Shown: one piece after another, positions 11,732 through 20,381 of the stretch
How positions within the stretch are numbered: position 1 is the first letter of the stretch
How the letters are laid out: each line of letters starts with the position of its first letter
Assembly (NCBI RefSeq): GCF_017487405.1
Contig: NZ_CP062222.1
Coordinates: forward strand, 1 to 64,000
Length of the DNA: 64,000 nt
Direction: 5' to 3'
DNA from: Brevundimonas goettingensis
Lineage (GTDB): Bacteria > Pseudomonadota > Alphaproteobacteria > Caulobacterales > Caulobacteraceae
Notes under the pieces: generated by a model
Database searches by the model: none
What the model saw: only the letters and a program-made list of their open reading frames with translations
What the model was told of the DNA's origin: nothing
Program-made: the position numbers and the translations under genes

Positions 11732-11863
11732 CTGGCGGCCTCGTGATCGATGACCTTCGATAGGCGCTTGACGCGACGTCGGCCAAGCCCGAGCGTCGTT
11801 CCGCGAACAGCTCCGCTGGCAGGACGTCCCCCGGCTTGTCCGGCCAGAGGCAAGAAACCCCCT

Positions 11864-11903
11864 GCGCTCAAGCAGCGAGGCTCCGCGAGCCGAGCGTTAG
11901 CGC
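11864..11903 (+). repeat. 40-bp palindromic dispersed repeat, copy 1
   Basis: This copy begins GCGCTCAAGCAGCGAGG and ends GCCGAGCGTTAGCGC. Its ends (GCGCT/AGCGC) and centre (GGCTC-CGC-GAGCC) are complementary, so it can fold as a hairpin. It is identical at 38 of 40 positions to the reverse complement of 13981-14020. It lies in a divergent intergenic region, ending 28 bp before the thioesterase ATG. REP-like elements of this size are known in many bacteria; I do not recognise this family. Confidence 0.8.
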
Positions 11904-11931
11904 ACTAAAAAGAAGAGGACGAGGAACCGCC

Positions 11932-12366
11932 ATGCCGATCCGGGACGAAGGCCCTCTGGCCGACCGCGCCACCTACAAGGCCTTCCACATGGTCTCGACC
12001 CGCTGGGCCGACAACGACCAGTACGGCCATATCAACAACGCCAAATTCTACGAGTTCGTGGACTCGGCGGTGAACGCTCATCTGATCATCGCCGACGCCC
12101 TGACGGAATCGATCGGCCTGGTGGTCGACAGCGGCTGCCGATACACCTCGTCCCTGGCGTTTCCGGATGTGATCGAGGTGGGGATCAAGGTCGATCACGT
12201 CGGGAACTCGAGCGTGAAATACGGCTTCGCCGTCTTCCGCCGCGGCGTCAGCGTCCCGGCCGCTGTCGGCCATTTCGTCCACGTCTATGTCGACGCCCAG
12301 ACGCGTCGGCCCAAGCCCCTGCCGGACAAGCTGCGGGCCGTGGTCGAGAATCTGAAGGCCGACTGA
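11932..12366 (+). CDS. Hotdog-fold acyl-CoA thioesterase
   Basis: A 144-aa 4-hydroxybenzoyl-CoA thioesterase-type hotdog protein. The active-site region is RWADNDQYGHINNAKF near residues 21-36, with the conserved Asp-x-x-x-His-x-N pattern, and it should hydrolyse an acyl-CoA of unknown chain type. The ATG at this position has a GAGGACGAGG Shine-Dalgarno stretch; the frame continues about 96 bp upstream, but that part lies in the palindromic repeat and is not protein-like. A small hairpin (CGCTAC-ACCT-GTAGCG, 12406-12421) follows the gene and may end its transcript. Confidence 0.85.
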   Translation: MPIRDEGPLADRATYKAFHMVSTRWADNDQYGHINNAKFYEFVDSAVNAHLIIADALTESIGLVVDSGCRYTSSLAFPDVIEVGIKVDHVGNSSVKYGFAVFRRGVSVPAAVGHFVHVYVDAQTRRPKPLPDKLRAVVENLKAD

Positions 12367-12459
12367 GGCCCTCTTCGCATTGCCGAAGGTTCACTTGCCT
12401 GATGTCGCTACACCTGTAGCGTTGCCTTCACTCCCGACCCGGGGGCAGGAGGCTTGGCG

Positions 12460-13776
12460 ATGCGGCAGTGGGTATTCGGTCTGGCGGCATTGGCTGCCGT
12501 AGCGACGCCGGCGCTGTCCGCACCGGAGATCTGGCTGCTCTCGGTCGATCGCTGGGGCAATGCGGAACATGCGGCCCTGACGCTGGAGGATTCGGGAGAG
12601 GCCTCGGGTCATGTCCTGACCGGGCGTCTGGACGGCTGGACCGTCAGCGGGCGCAAGGAGGGCGACCGGCTGGCCTTCACCGCTACCGACAGCGACGGCG
12701 ATATGCGCCGGTTCGAGGGCGTGGCGCATGACGGAGTCCTGACCGGCTGGGCCGACTATGAGGACACGTCGAACACCGGAGCCCGGGTGCGGCACGCCGT
12801 CAGCGGGCGGCGGCTGGCGATGCCCGATGGGCCGCCGGGGCCGAGGACCTATTCGCCCGACACCTTCTCCAACACCTTCACCGCCGATCTGGCGCCGGTG
12901 ATGGTGATCCAGCCCGGCGATGTGGTGACGACCCGGACGGTAGATTCGGGCGGAGTGGACGAGGCGGGGCGCACGGTCGCCCTGTACGGCAATCCCCAGA
13001 CCGGGCCGTTCTTCATCACGGGGGCCAAGGCTGGAGATGTGCTGGCCATCCATATCCGCAAACTGTCGCTGAACCGGGACTGGGCCGACAGCCTGGACGG
13101 CTTCTCCCCTCGGGCCCTGTCGCAGGGGCTGGCGCGGGTTCCGGATCTGGGTGCGCGGGTGCGCTGGCGGCTGGACCGGGCGGCGGGAACGGCGCGGCTG
13201 GAGAGCCCGCCGGAGGGGCTGAAGGACTATGTGGTCCCGGTGCGGCCCATGCTGGGCGGTCTGGGCGTTGCGCCCGACTTCGGTTTCCCGGCCCAGTCGG
13301 CGGGCGACACGGGCCGGCACGGCGGCAATATGGATCTGAACGCGATCGGTGAGGGCGCGACTGTCTATCTGCCCGTGTTCCAGCCCGGGGCCATGCTGTT
13401 CCTCGGCGACGGTCATGCGCTTCAGGGCGACGGCGAGACGACGCAGTGGGCGCTGGAGACCTCGCTGGACGTCGAGTTCAGCGTCGAGATACTGCCCGCC
13501 CGGCCTCTGTCCTCGCCACGTGTCGAGACGGCCGACAGGATCACGGTTCTTGGGCAGGCGCCGTCCCTGGACGAGGCCGCGCGGGCGGCGACCGGCGCCA
13601 TGGTCCAGTGGCTGCAGCAGGACTATGGGCTGACCGTCTCGGAAGCCTCGATGATCCTGGGCACGGCGGCGGAGTACCGCGTCGCGACCCTGGCCGGACG
13701 CAACGCGGGCCTGAGCCTCAGTCTCGCCAAGGCCCGGCTGGCGGGCCTGAAACGGGTTCAGTCCTCATCGAGGTAG
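12460..13776 (+). CDS. Exported acetamidase/formamidase (FmdA)-like protein
   Basis: A 438-aa protein with signal peptide (MRQWVFGLAALAAVATPALSA). About 100 beta-rich residues of lipocalin-like character follow (LDGWTVSGRKEGDRL), then an FmdA-type domain: IQPGDVVTTRTVDSGG, TGPFFITGAKAGDVLAI, HGGNMDLNAIGEGATVYLPVF and GDGHALQGDGE. That family hydrolyses formamide or short amides, but export suggests a different substrate here. AGGAGG lies 7 bp before this ATG; an upstream TTG in frame is less likely. Its end overlaps the convergent small membrane gene by 19 bp. Confidence 0.85.
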   Translation: MRQWVFGLAALAAVATPALSAPEIWLLSVDRWGNAEHAALTLEDSGEASGHVLTGRLDGWTVSGRKEGDRLAFTATDSDGDMRRFEGVAHDGVLTGWADYEDTSNTGARVRHAVSGRRLAMPDGPPGPRTYSPDTFSNTFTADLAPVMVIQPGDVVTTRTVDSGGVDEAGRTVALYGNPQTGPFFITGAKAGDVLAIHIRKLSLNRDWADSLDGFSPRALSQGLARVPDLGARVRWRLDRAAGTARLESPPEGLKDYVVPVRPMLGGLGVAPDFGFPAQSAGDTGRHGGNMDLNAIGEGATVYLPVFQPGAMLFLGDGHALQGDGETTQWALETSLDVEFSVEILPARPLSSPRVETADRITVLGQAPSLDEAARAATGAMVQWLQQDYGLTVSEASMILGTAAEYRVATLAGRNAGLSLSLAKARLAGLKRVQSSSR

Positions 13777-13961
13777 CGCGCCAGGAGCACGGCGCCGGCC
13801 GCGGTGATGACCCCTAGGGCGAAGGCGGCGACGATGGAGCCCGTGGCCACGGCGGTGGAGACGGTGACGGGGCGCGCCTCGTACCATTCGACGATGTCGG
13901 CTTCGTCCAGATCGTCGTCTTCGTAACCGGCGGCTTCGGCGGCATAATCGGGTCCGGTCAT
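13758..13961 (-). CDS. Small single-TM membrane protein
   Basis: A 67-aa protein with an acidic N-terminal third ([15 protein letters not shown]), one transmembrane helix (about residues 36-60, [19 protein letters not shown]) and a short acidic tail (YLDED). No family is recognised. The acidic head and single helix suggest an inner-membrane protein with the head in the cytoplasm, but this is inference. It converges with the FmdA-like gene (19-bp overlap), and its 5' side faces the second 40-bp repeat and yebC. Confidence 0.6.
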   Translation of the reverse strand: MTGPDYAAEAAGYEDDDLDEADIVEWYEARPVTVSTAVATGSIVAAFALGVITAAGAVLLARYLDED

Positions 13962-13980
13962 GGAAAACTCATCTTTCGGG

Positions 13981-14020
13981 GCGCTATCGCTCGGCTCCCG
14001 GAGCCTCGCTGCTTGAGCGC
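13981..14020 (-). repeat. 40-bp palindromic dispersed repeat, copy 2 (inverted)
   Basis: Read on the minus strand this is the same 40-bp unit as 11864-11903, with two substitutions: a C/G change in the small central loop and a T/A change near the end. Both stems are therefore intact in both copies. Like copy 1 it lies between divergent genes, 20 bp from the small membrane gene and about 190 bp before yebC. The rest of that 249-bp gap shows nothing clear. Confidence 0.8.
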
Positions 14021-14210
14021 CCGTGCTTCAACGCGTGGTGATGCCTTAATCCAAATCAGACTTGGCGGTTCCGTCATTCGCGTGCAACGGGCGCCTGTCG
14101 TGACAGTCGGTCGCGCATCGGCTAGATGCGCCCGTCAGAACCAACGCCACCGGCGCTCAAGTCGCGAGCGACCGCGTCGCGAGCATAGCGCCCACTACCA
14201 AGAGACTTTC

Positions 14211-14984
14211 ATGGCCGGCCATTCCAAGTTCAAGAACATCATGCACCGCAAGGGTCGCGCCGATGCGGTGCGCTCCAAGCTGTTCTCCAAACTGTCGCGC
14301 GACATCACCGTGGCGGCCAAGAACGGCATGCCCGATCCGGCCCTGAATCCGCGCCTGCGCCTGGCCATCAACAACGCCAAGGCCGAAAGCCTGCCCAAGG
14401 ACGTGATCGCCCGCGCCATCAACAAGGCCGCCGGCGGCGACGTCGATACGATGGAAGAGGTCCGCTACGAGGGCCGGGGTCCCGGCGGCGTCGGCATTAT
14501 TGTCGAGGCCCTGACTGACAACCGTAACCGCGCGGCCTCGAACATCGGCGCGGCCTTCAAGAAGAACGGCGGCGCCCTGAGCGAGATGAACTCGGTCGCC
14601 TTCATGTGGGATAAGGTCGGCCAGATCATCTACAAGGCCGAGGCCGGGACCGAGGACGCTGTCATGGAGGCCGCCATCGAGGCCGGCGCCCAGGACGTCG
14701 AGAGCGATCTGGTCAAGCCCGACATCTATGAGGACGCGCCGGGCCACACCATCTGGACCGCCTTCGAGGACCTGAACGAAGTGGCCGAGGCCATGTCCAA
14801 GGTGCTGGGCGATCCCAAGTCCACGGCCATCGTCTGGAAGCCCCAGTCGGAGGTGCCGGTCACCGGCGAGGCGGTGGGCACCCTGATGAAGCTGCTCGAC
14901 GCCCTGGACGCCGAGGACGATGTCTCCTCCGTCTACTCCAACGAGGACATCTCGGACGAAGACCTGGCCAAATACGCCGGGTGA
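14211..14984 (+). CDS. yebC: YebC/PmpR family protein
   Basis: A 257-aa YebC-family protein opening [15 protein letters not shown], the family's conserved start. Family members act as DNA-binding transcriptional regulators or, in some bacteria, as translation factors relieving ribosome stalling at proline stretches; which applies here cannot be told. Conserved blocks include [29 protein letters not shown] and NRNRAASNI. The frame is open for about 200 bp upstream, but this ATG is where family similarity begins. In many genomes yebC sits beside ruvCAB; here it is about 5 kb from it. Confidence 0.95.
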   Translation: MAGHSKFKNIMHRKGRADAVRSKLFSKLSRDITVAAKNGMPDPALNPRLRLAINNAKAESLPKDVIARAINKAAGGDVDTMEEVRYEGRGPGGVGIIVEALTDNRNRAASNIGAAFKKNGGALSEMNSVAFMWDKVGQIIYKAEAGTEDAVMEAAIEAGAQDVESDLVKPDIYEDAPGHTIWTAFEDLNEVAEAMSKVLGDPKSTAIVWKPQSEVPVTGEAVGTLMKLLDALDAEDDVSSVYSNEDISDEDLAKYAG

Positions 14985-15071
14985 CGACGCCGGGGCGGGT
15001 TTGTCCCGTTTGCGGCTGGATTGTCCCCAGACGCGCGGGATTGCCCGTATCGACTCGCCCAGGGCCGGAAG

Positions 15072-15109
15072 TTAACGTTTGGTTGAAGGGGACGCCGGGG
15101 GTCCGATTC
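15072..15109 (+). promoter_or_regulatory. CtrA-like box and GANTC site before the coiled-coil gene
   Basis: TTAAC-N6-TTGAA (15072-15087) differs by one base from the CtrA consensus TTAA-N7-TTAA. A GATTC (GANTC class) follows at 15105-15109. Both lie 60-100 bp before the coiled-coil gene start. CtrA and CcrM/GcrA are the master cell-cycle regulators of Caulobacterales; no binding is shown here. Confidence 0.4.
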
Positions 15110-15169
15110 GTTTGAAGGCCTTGTCAGGAGGCCGCCTCCCGCATCTGTCCACCAATCGGAGTGCAGACA

Positions 15170-16507
15170 ATGCTGTCCAGGATCGACCGGGTTCTGTCGC
15201 GAAACGCCAAGGGCGCCGCCGCCTCGGCGCCTGTTGAGGCCGCCGTGGGCCAGGACGCCGCCGGGGTCATCGGCGAGCGGTTCGAGACCATTCAGGACAG
15301 CCTCGACCAGCTGTCGGACATGGCCCAGAAATTCGGGACCTTCGAAAGCCTGCTGGTGCAGCTGCGCGATCCGCTGGAAGCCGAGTTCCGTTCGCGCCGC
15401 GACAACCACGTCGAGCTGATCAATCTGCGCGTCGCTCACGGCGAGGCCGCCGAGCGTCTGGAAGCCGCCAGCGCCGAGGCCCGCAAGCTGGCCGCCGCCC
15501 TGGCCGAGACCGAGGCCAAGATCGACGATCTGACGGCCCGCAACGGCGAACAGTCCGCTGCGCTGCAGGAAGCCCGGATCGAGACCGACCGTCTGCGCAG
15601 CGACCTGTCGCTGGCGACGTCCAAGGTCGATGCGCTGGAGATCACCGAGCGCACCGCGGCCCAACGTATTCGCGAGCTGGAACAGGATCAGGAATCCCTG
15701 CGGACCCAGTTGAAACAGGCCGAGACCCTGCGCACCGAATCCGAAAGCGGCCGCGCCCAGACCCAGCGCGACCACGCCCTGGTGCTGGAAGAAAACACCG
15801 TCCTGCGCCGCCGCATGGACGAGGTCTCGGCCGAGGTCGCCTCCCTGGCCCGCACCTCCGCCGCCAACGAGGGCCTGCTGGCCACCGAACGCGCCCGCGC
15901 CGCCTCCGAGCAGAGCGAGACGGCCCGCAACATGCGCGCCCTGGAAAACCAGACCGAAACCGCCCGGGCCGAGATCGCCTCCCTGTCGGCGCGTCTGGAT
16001 ACGGCGACCGCCCGCGCCAACGGCCTCGAAGTTCTGAACACCGAACAGGCCTCGCGCCTGAGCGAGCTGCAGGCGGGGTCGCACGGCGCCGAGCGCAAGG
16101 CCGAGCAGCTGCAGATCAGCCTGGACCGCGCGCTCGAGCGCATCCGCGGCCTCGAAAGCGAGGTCGAGGACACCCGCCAACGTCTGGCCGGGATGGAGGT
16201 CGCTCGCCTCGCCGCCGTCGACCGCGCCGAGACCCTGACCAAGGCCGCCTCGACCCACGAAAAGGCCATCGCCCGCGCCGAGGACCGGATGCTCAAGATC
16301 CAGGCCAAGCTGGCGGCGGTTCAGGAAGACCACCACACCAAGGCCGAGGGCTGGCTGCAGCAGATCACCGCCCTGCGCGCGGACGTCGAGGGCGCTCGCG
16401 CCGAGGCGGCCATGTCTGCGGCGGCCCTGGACGCGGCCCGTCGCGAGCGTACTGGCCGACCGGCCCCGGTCGAAACTCACGGTTCGGTTCAGGCGCTGGT
16501 CGGCTAA
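15170..16507 (+). CDS. Long coiled-coil protein, possibly crescentin-like
   Basis: A 445-aa protein, almost entirely alpha-helical coiled coil from about residue 70 to 435, with a short basic head (MLSRIDRVLSRNAKG), a tail rich in Pro and Thr, and no transmembrane segment. Length and layout (head about 80 residues, long rod) resemble crescentin, the intermediate-filament-like protein that curves Caulobacter cells, but composition-driven coiled-coil similarity is easily misleading. The ATG is preferred over a GTG 9 bp earlier because GGAG is spaced 8 bp from it. The CtrA-like box upstream would fit a cell-cycle-regulated cytoskeletal or polar protein. Other options are an SMC-like or generic scaffolding protein. 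Confidence 0.65.
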   Translation: MLSRIDRVLSRNAKGAAASAPVEAAVGQDAAGVIGERFETIQDSLDQLSDMAQKFGTFESLLVQLRDPLEAEFRSRRDNHVELINLRVAHGEAAERLEAASAEARKLAAALAETEAKIDDLTARNGEQSAALQEARIETDRLRSDLSLATSKVDALEITERTAAQRIRELEQDQESLRTQLKQAETLRTESESGRAQTQRDHALVLEENTVLRRRMDEVSAEVASLARTSAANEGLLATERARAASEQSETARNMRALENQTETARAEIASLSARLDTATARANGLEVLNTEQASRLSELQAGSHGAERKAEQLQISLDRALERIRGLESEVEDTRQRLAGMEVARLAAVDRAETLTKAASTHEKAIARAEDRMLKIQAKLAAVQEDHHTKAEGWLQQITALRADVEGARAEAAMSAAALDAARRERTGRPAPVETHGSVQALVG

Positions 16508-16577
16508 CTCCGGCGGGGTGGAACCGCAGAGCTTGGCCCGGGTTAGATCGGGGCTCTGACGCAAAGGACCCGCGCCC

Positions 16578-17096
16578 ATGGACATCACTCAGCTGATCCT
16601 CGACGACCACGCCGAGCAACGGCGGCTGTTCGCCATCCTGGAGCAGATCGATCCCAAAGATGTGGACGCCCTGACCAAGGTCTGGGGCCGTCTGTCGGCC
16701 TTCCTCGACGTCCACGCCGAGGCCGAGGAGCGGTTCTTCTATCCCGAGCTTCTGAAGCGCGGCGAGGGCGCCAACGACGCCGAGGACGGCACGGTCGAGG
16801 GCGAGACCGAGGACGCCATCGAGGACCACAACAAGCTGCGCGATGCGGTCGCGGCCGCCAACAAGCTGCAGATCGGCACCGGCGCCTGGATCGAGGCGGT
16901 CGGCAAGGCCAATATCGTCAACTCCAAGCACATGGGCGAGGAAGAGCGTCAGGGCCTGACGGACTTTCGGCGACACGCCCCCGTCCAGCTCCGCCACGAC
17001 CTGGCGGTCCAGTTCGCCGCCTTCGAGGCCGATCACCTGCTGGGGGTCAAGCCGGTCAACAAGGACCCCGAGGCCTATATCGAGAAGCACGGCTGA
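16578..17096 (+). CDS. Hemerythrin HHE domain protein
   Basis: A 172-aa cytoplasmic protein with hemerythrin-like helices. The opening DITQLILDDHAEQRRLF supplies the first His, then DVHAEAEERFFYPEL, then EDHNKLRDAV, followed by HMGEEERQGL, giving the spaced His/Glu ligands of a non-heme diiron site. Such proteins bind oxygen or nitric oxide or store iron; no partner gene is adjacent to narrow this down. It lies alone between the coiled-coil gene and the esterase. Confidence 0.88.
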   Translation: MDITQLILDDHAEQRRLFAILEQIDPKDVDALTKVWGRLSAFLDVHAEAEERFFYPELLKRGEGANDAEDGTVEGETEDAIEDHNKLRDAVAAANKLQIGTGAWIEAVGKANIVNSKHMGEEERQGLTDFRRHAPVQLRHDLAVQFAAFEADHLLGVKPVNKDPEAYIEKHG

Positions 17097-17135
17097 GGTC
17101 TTGCCTCGCCAGGCGCGGCGGCACAGTTTGATCTC

Positions 17136-18053
17136 ATGCTGACCATTCTTCCTCGCCCGGTTCTGGCGCTCGCCGCCGTCGTTTTCGCCCTCGCCGGGTC
17201 CCAGGCCGCCGAGGCCGCGTGTGGCGCGGGTGCGCCGGGCCGCACCGAACGGGTGGAAATCGGCGACACCGGCAGGTCCCTGCTGCTGCATCGCCCGGCG
17301 GCACAGGACGGGAGTACGCCCCTGCCGCTGGTGATCCTGCTGCACGGCAGCACCATGACCGGCGCCCAGATGTTGTCGGCGACGACGCTGGAGGCCACGG
17401 CCGAGGCCAAGGGCTTCATCGTCGCGGCGCCGGATGCGGGCATTCCGGCCGGGCCGGGGTTCGTCTGGAACATCCCTGGTGTCCCGACGGTGACCGGCAA
17501 GGTTCCGGGACCGGAAGATGCGGACGACGTGGCTTATCTGGGCGCCGTCATCGATGACCTGGTCGCCCGCCAATGCATTGATCGGGCGCGGGTCTATGTC
17601 ACCGGCCTGTCGGGCGGCGGACGAATGGCTTCCTGGCTGGGCTGCGTGACGCCAGAACGGTTTGCGGCCATCGCCCCGGTCGTGGGCCTGCGGGCCGGTA
17701 ATCCCGACCCGGACGACGCCTCGCGGCCTGACCCGAAAACCTGCACTCCGTCCCTGCCTGTGCCGGTCATGGCCTTCGCCGGGGATGCGGACCGGACCAA
17801 TCCGATCCAGGGCGGGGGTTTGCCCTACTGGAGCTATTCCATGCACGCCGCCGAACAGCGCTGGGCCCAGCTGAACGGCTGCACGGCCGCGCCGACCGCG
17901 ACCTGGATTGCAGACGGAGTCTATGAGGAGCGCCACGGCGGCTGTACCGGGGACGCCGAGGTGATCGGCCGCATCACCGTTGGCGGCGGCCATGTCTGGC
18001 TCGCCGACGAAGCCGCCATGTGGGCCTTCTTCTCAAGCCGCACCCGATCCTGA
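17136..18053 (+). CDS. Secreted PHB-depolymerase-like esterase (LpqC family)
   Basis: A 305-aa alpha/beta hydrolase with a signal peptide (VFALAGSQAAEA). LVILLHGSTMTGAQM is the oxyanion-hole region, VTGLSGGGRMAS holds the nucleophile Ser in GxSxG, FAGDADRTNP likely holds the acid, and GGGHVWLAD the His. The fold matches the poly(3-hydroxybutyrate) depolymerase / feruloyl esterase group (COG3509), whose members cleave polyester or aryl-ester bonds. There is no extra substrate-binding domain, so the substrate is uncertain. It ends 3 bp before the convergent peptidase stop. Confidence 0.85.
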   Translation: MLTILPRPVLALAAVVFALAGSQAAEAACGAGAPGRTERVEIGDTGRSLLLHRPAAQDGSTPLPLVILLHGSTMTGAQMLSATTLEATAEAKGFIVAAPDAGIPAGPGFVWNIPGVPTVTGKVPGPEDADDVAYLGAVIDDLVARQCIDRARVYVTGLSGGGRMASWLGCVTPERFAAIAPVVGLRAGNPDPDDASRPDPKTCTPSLPVPVMAFAGDADRTNPIQGGGLPYWSYSMHAAEQRWAQLNGCTAAPTATWIADGVYEERHGGCTGDAEVIGRITVGGGHVWLADEAAMWAFFSSRTRS

Positions 18054-18056
18054 GCG

Positions 18057-19739
18057 CTACTCCCGCATGGCGTAGAGCTGGATCAGCGCGAACAGGAAGT
18101 CCCGGCCCTCATAGAGGGACCGGACGCGCAGCCGCTCGTTCAAGCCGTGGACGCCGTTGCCGTCAGGATCTGTGAACATGCCGGTGACGCCATAGGTCGG
18201 GATGCCCGCCGCATTGGTGAAGCGGCCGTCGGTGGCGCCCGTCGACAGGGTCGGGACGACCGGAACCCCTGGCCATTGCTTCGCCGCCGCGGCCTTGATC
18301 GGGTCAAGGATGGCGGGGGTCAAGGGCGGGGCCGCAGACGTCGGGCTCGGCTCGCCGATGGTCTTGATGGTGATGGCCGGGTTGGCGAGCGCCGAGGCGA
18401 TCTCGGCTTGCGTCTCGGCGATCGAATGGCCGGGCAGGATGCGGCAGTTGACGTTGACCGTGACCTTCTGCGGCTGGGCGTTCGGCGCGTGGCCGCCCGA
18501 GATCAGGGTCGGGATGCAGGTGGTGCGCATCATGGCGTTCCACACCGGATTGGCGGCGCCGAGACGGGCGGCGGCGGCCGCATCGGGCGTGTCGTGGGCG
18601 GTCAGGGCGCGCAGGTCGGCGGCGCTGGCGGGCGTCGTCTCGGCGATAGCGGAGAAATAGGCGCGGGTGACCGGCGACAGCTCCAGCGGAAAGTCGTGCC
18701 GCACCAGCCGGTCGAGCGCGGCGCCCATGGCCCCGATGGCGTTGTCCTTCCTCGGCCGGGCCGAGTGGCCGCCGGGGTTGGTCAGCTCCAGCGTATAGTC
18801 CTGATAGACCTTCTCGCCGGCCTGGACGTTCAGGGCGATGCGGTTGGCGTTGGCGTCGAGCTGTCCGCCCGCGCCTTCGTTCAGGGCGAAACCCGCCTGG
18901 AGCATCTCGGGGTGGTGCTCCAGCAGCCACTGGACGCCGTTCCAGTTGTCGTTGGTTTCCTCGCCGCAGGTCAGGGCCATCTTCAGGGTGCGGCGCGGCT
19001 GGAAGCCCTGCTGCTTCAACCGGATCAGACTGTCGACCCAGACCGAGGCCTGTGCCTTGTCGTCTGAAGCGCCGCGCGCGTAAAAATATCCATCTTGCTC
19101 GACGAGGACGAAGGGATCGCGCTCCCAGTCCGACCGCTTGGCCTCGACCACATCGATATGGGCCAGCAGCAGGATGGCGGGCGCCGAGGCGTCCGTGCCG
19201 GGCAGGGTGGCGATCAGGGAGCCGAATTTCGGCTGGTCCTCGGGGATGACGACGCGGGCGTCGGCCTCGGAATAGCCGGCGGCGACCATTCGCGCCTGCA
19301 TCCGCTGGGCGGCCAGAGTGCAGTCGCCCTCGGACAGGGTGGTGTTGGTCTCGACCAGTTCCTTGTAGAGGCCACGAAAGGCGACCTGATCCGGCCGGAG
19401 CTCGGCGGCTTGCGGCGCATCCGCCCTGGCGATGGTCACGGCCGAGACGACGATGATCAGGGCGGTGAGGCCGAACAGGGTCAGGATGATCCGGCTGGTG
19501 CGCAGCTTTTTCATCTCGGCATAGGCGGCGTCGTCCAGCCAGTAGAGGTCGGGTCCGGCCTCGACCACGGCGTTGCGCTTGATCAGACGCCGCAGGGCGC
19601 CGCGCTGGATCAGCCGGCCTTCCGCGAGGGCGACGGCGGTCGAGGGCGAGGTCGCGTTGGCGTTGCGCAGCGTTCGGACAATGCGCTTCTCGGCCCGCAT
19701 CGACGCCGCCACGGCCACACTGGCGCCTGCATTGGTCAT
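18057..19739 (-). CDS. Membrane-anchored M20 family metallopeptidase with N-terminal winged-helix-like region
   Basis: A 560-aa protein. Residues about 115-560 are an M20 dizinc peptidase: AHIDVVEAKRSDWERDPF, GASDDKAQASVWV, CGEETND, LNEGAGG and NGVHGLNER carry the expected zinc ligands and catalytic Glu. One transmembrane helix lies near 83-104, so the peptidase should face the periplasm. The first 80 residues (RIVRTLRNANATSPSTA, ALRRLIKRNAVV, LYWLDDAAYAEM) look like a small helix-turn-helix domain found elsewhere as a separate TM protein. The start is supported by AGGAG about 8 bp upstream; the next Met (residue 76) has no good ribosome site. The frame stays open across ruvC on the other strand, which means nothing at this GC content. 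Confidence 0.8.
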   Translation of the reverse strand: MTNAGASVAVAASMRAEKRIVRTLRNANATSPSTAVALAEGRLIQRGALRRLIKRNAVVEAGPDLYWLDDAAYAEMKKLRTSRIILTLFGLTALIIVVSAVTIARADAPQAAELRPDQVAFRGLYKELVETNTTLSEGDCTLAAQRMQARMVAAGYSEADARVVIPEDQPKFGSLIATLPGTDASAPAILLLAHIDVVEAKRSDWERDPFVLVEQDGYFYARGASDDKAQASVWVDSLIRLKQQGFQPRRTLKMALTCGEETNDNWNGVQWLLEHHPEMLQAGFALNEGAGGQLDANANRIALNVQAGEKVYQDYTLELTNPGGHSARPRKDNAIGAMGAALDRLVRHDFPLELSPVTRAYFSAIAETTPASAADLRALTAHDTPDAAAAARLGAANPVWNAMMRTTCIPTLISGGHAPNAQPQKVTVNVNCRILPGHSIAETQAEIASALANPAITIKTIGEPSPTSAAPPLTPAILDPIKAAAAKQWPGVPVVPTLSTGATDGRFTNAAGIPTYGVTGMFTDPDGNGVHGLNERLRVRSLYEGRDFLFALIQLYAMRE

Positions 19740-19850
19740 GGTCCCGTCTCCTGTTCGCGGAGACACTAGCGCGTCCACAAGCGAGCGCCAGAGAGCCCGT
19801 TCCAATCCAGTCATTGTTCGGTAACCCCGTTTGAGGCATGAACGGAACGA

Positions 19851-20381
19851 ATGACGAACGCGATGATTCAGAACGGACCTGTCCGCATCCTCGGACTCGA
19901 CCCCGGCCTGCGCCGGACGGGGTGGGGGGTGATCGTGTCCGAGGGTTCGCGGCTGCGCTGGATCGCCCATGGCGTGGTGGCGCCGGACGAGCGGGCGCCC
20001 TTCGCCGAAAGGCTGCTGCACCTGCTCGAGGCTGTGGGCGAGATCTGCGCTTCGCATGGCTGTGAGGAGGCGGCGATCGAGGAGGTCTTTGTCAACGTCA
20101 ATCCGGCCTCGACCCTGAAGCTGGGTCATGCGCGGGCGGCCGTCATGCTGGCTCCGGCGCGTTGCGGCCTGCCGGTCTCGGAATATTCGCCCAACCTGAT
20201 CAAGAAGGCCGTGGTCGGCGCCGGCCATGCCGACAAGGGCCAGATCGCCTTCATGGTCAAACGGCTGATGCCCGCCTCGGGCGAGGTCAAGGCCGATGCG
20301 GCGGACGCCTTGGCGGTCGCGATCACCCATGCCCAGCTGCGCAAGAGAACGCTGCTGGAGAACCTGCGAGGCGCGGCATGA
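19851..20381 (+). CDS. ruvC: Holliday junction resolvase RuvC
   Basis: RuvC is the endonuclease that cuts Holliday junctions in the RuvABC resolvasome. The RNase H-like fold is evident from [15 protein letters not shown] (first catalytic Asp), [12 protein letters not shown] (catalytic Glu) and the C-terminal [15 protein letters not shown] (Asp pair). Length 176 aa; a second ATG 12 bp later gives a start closer to most RuvC proteins and cannot be excluded. Its stop overlaps the ruvA ATG by 4 bp (ATGA), so translation is coupled. Confidence 0.97.
   Translation: MTNAMIQNGPVRILGLDPGLRRTGWGVIVSEGSRLRWIAHGVVAPDERAPFAERLLHLLEAVGEICASHGCEEAAIEEVFVNVNPASTLKLGHARAAVMLAPARCGLPVSEYSPNLIKKAVVGAGHADKGQIAFMVKRLMPASGEVKADAADALAVAITHAQLRKRTLLENLRGAA

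Noticed and set aside
19740-20330. N-terminal extension of the M20 peptidase frame across ruvC
   Set aside because: The extra part is antisense to ruvC and not protein-like; a good ribosome site supports the shorter start at 19739.
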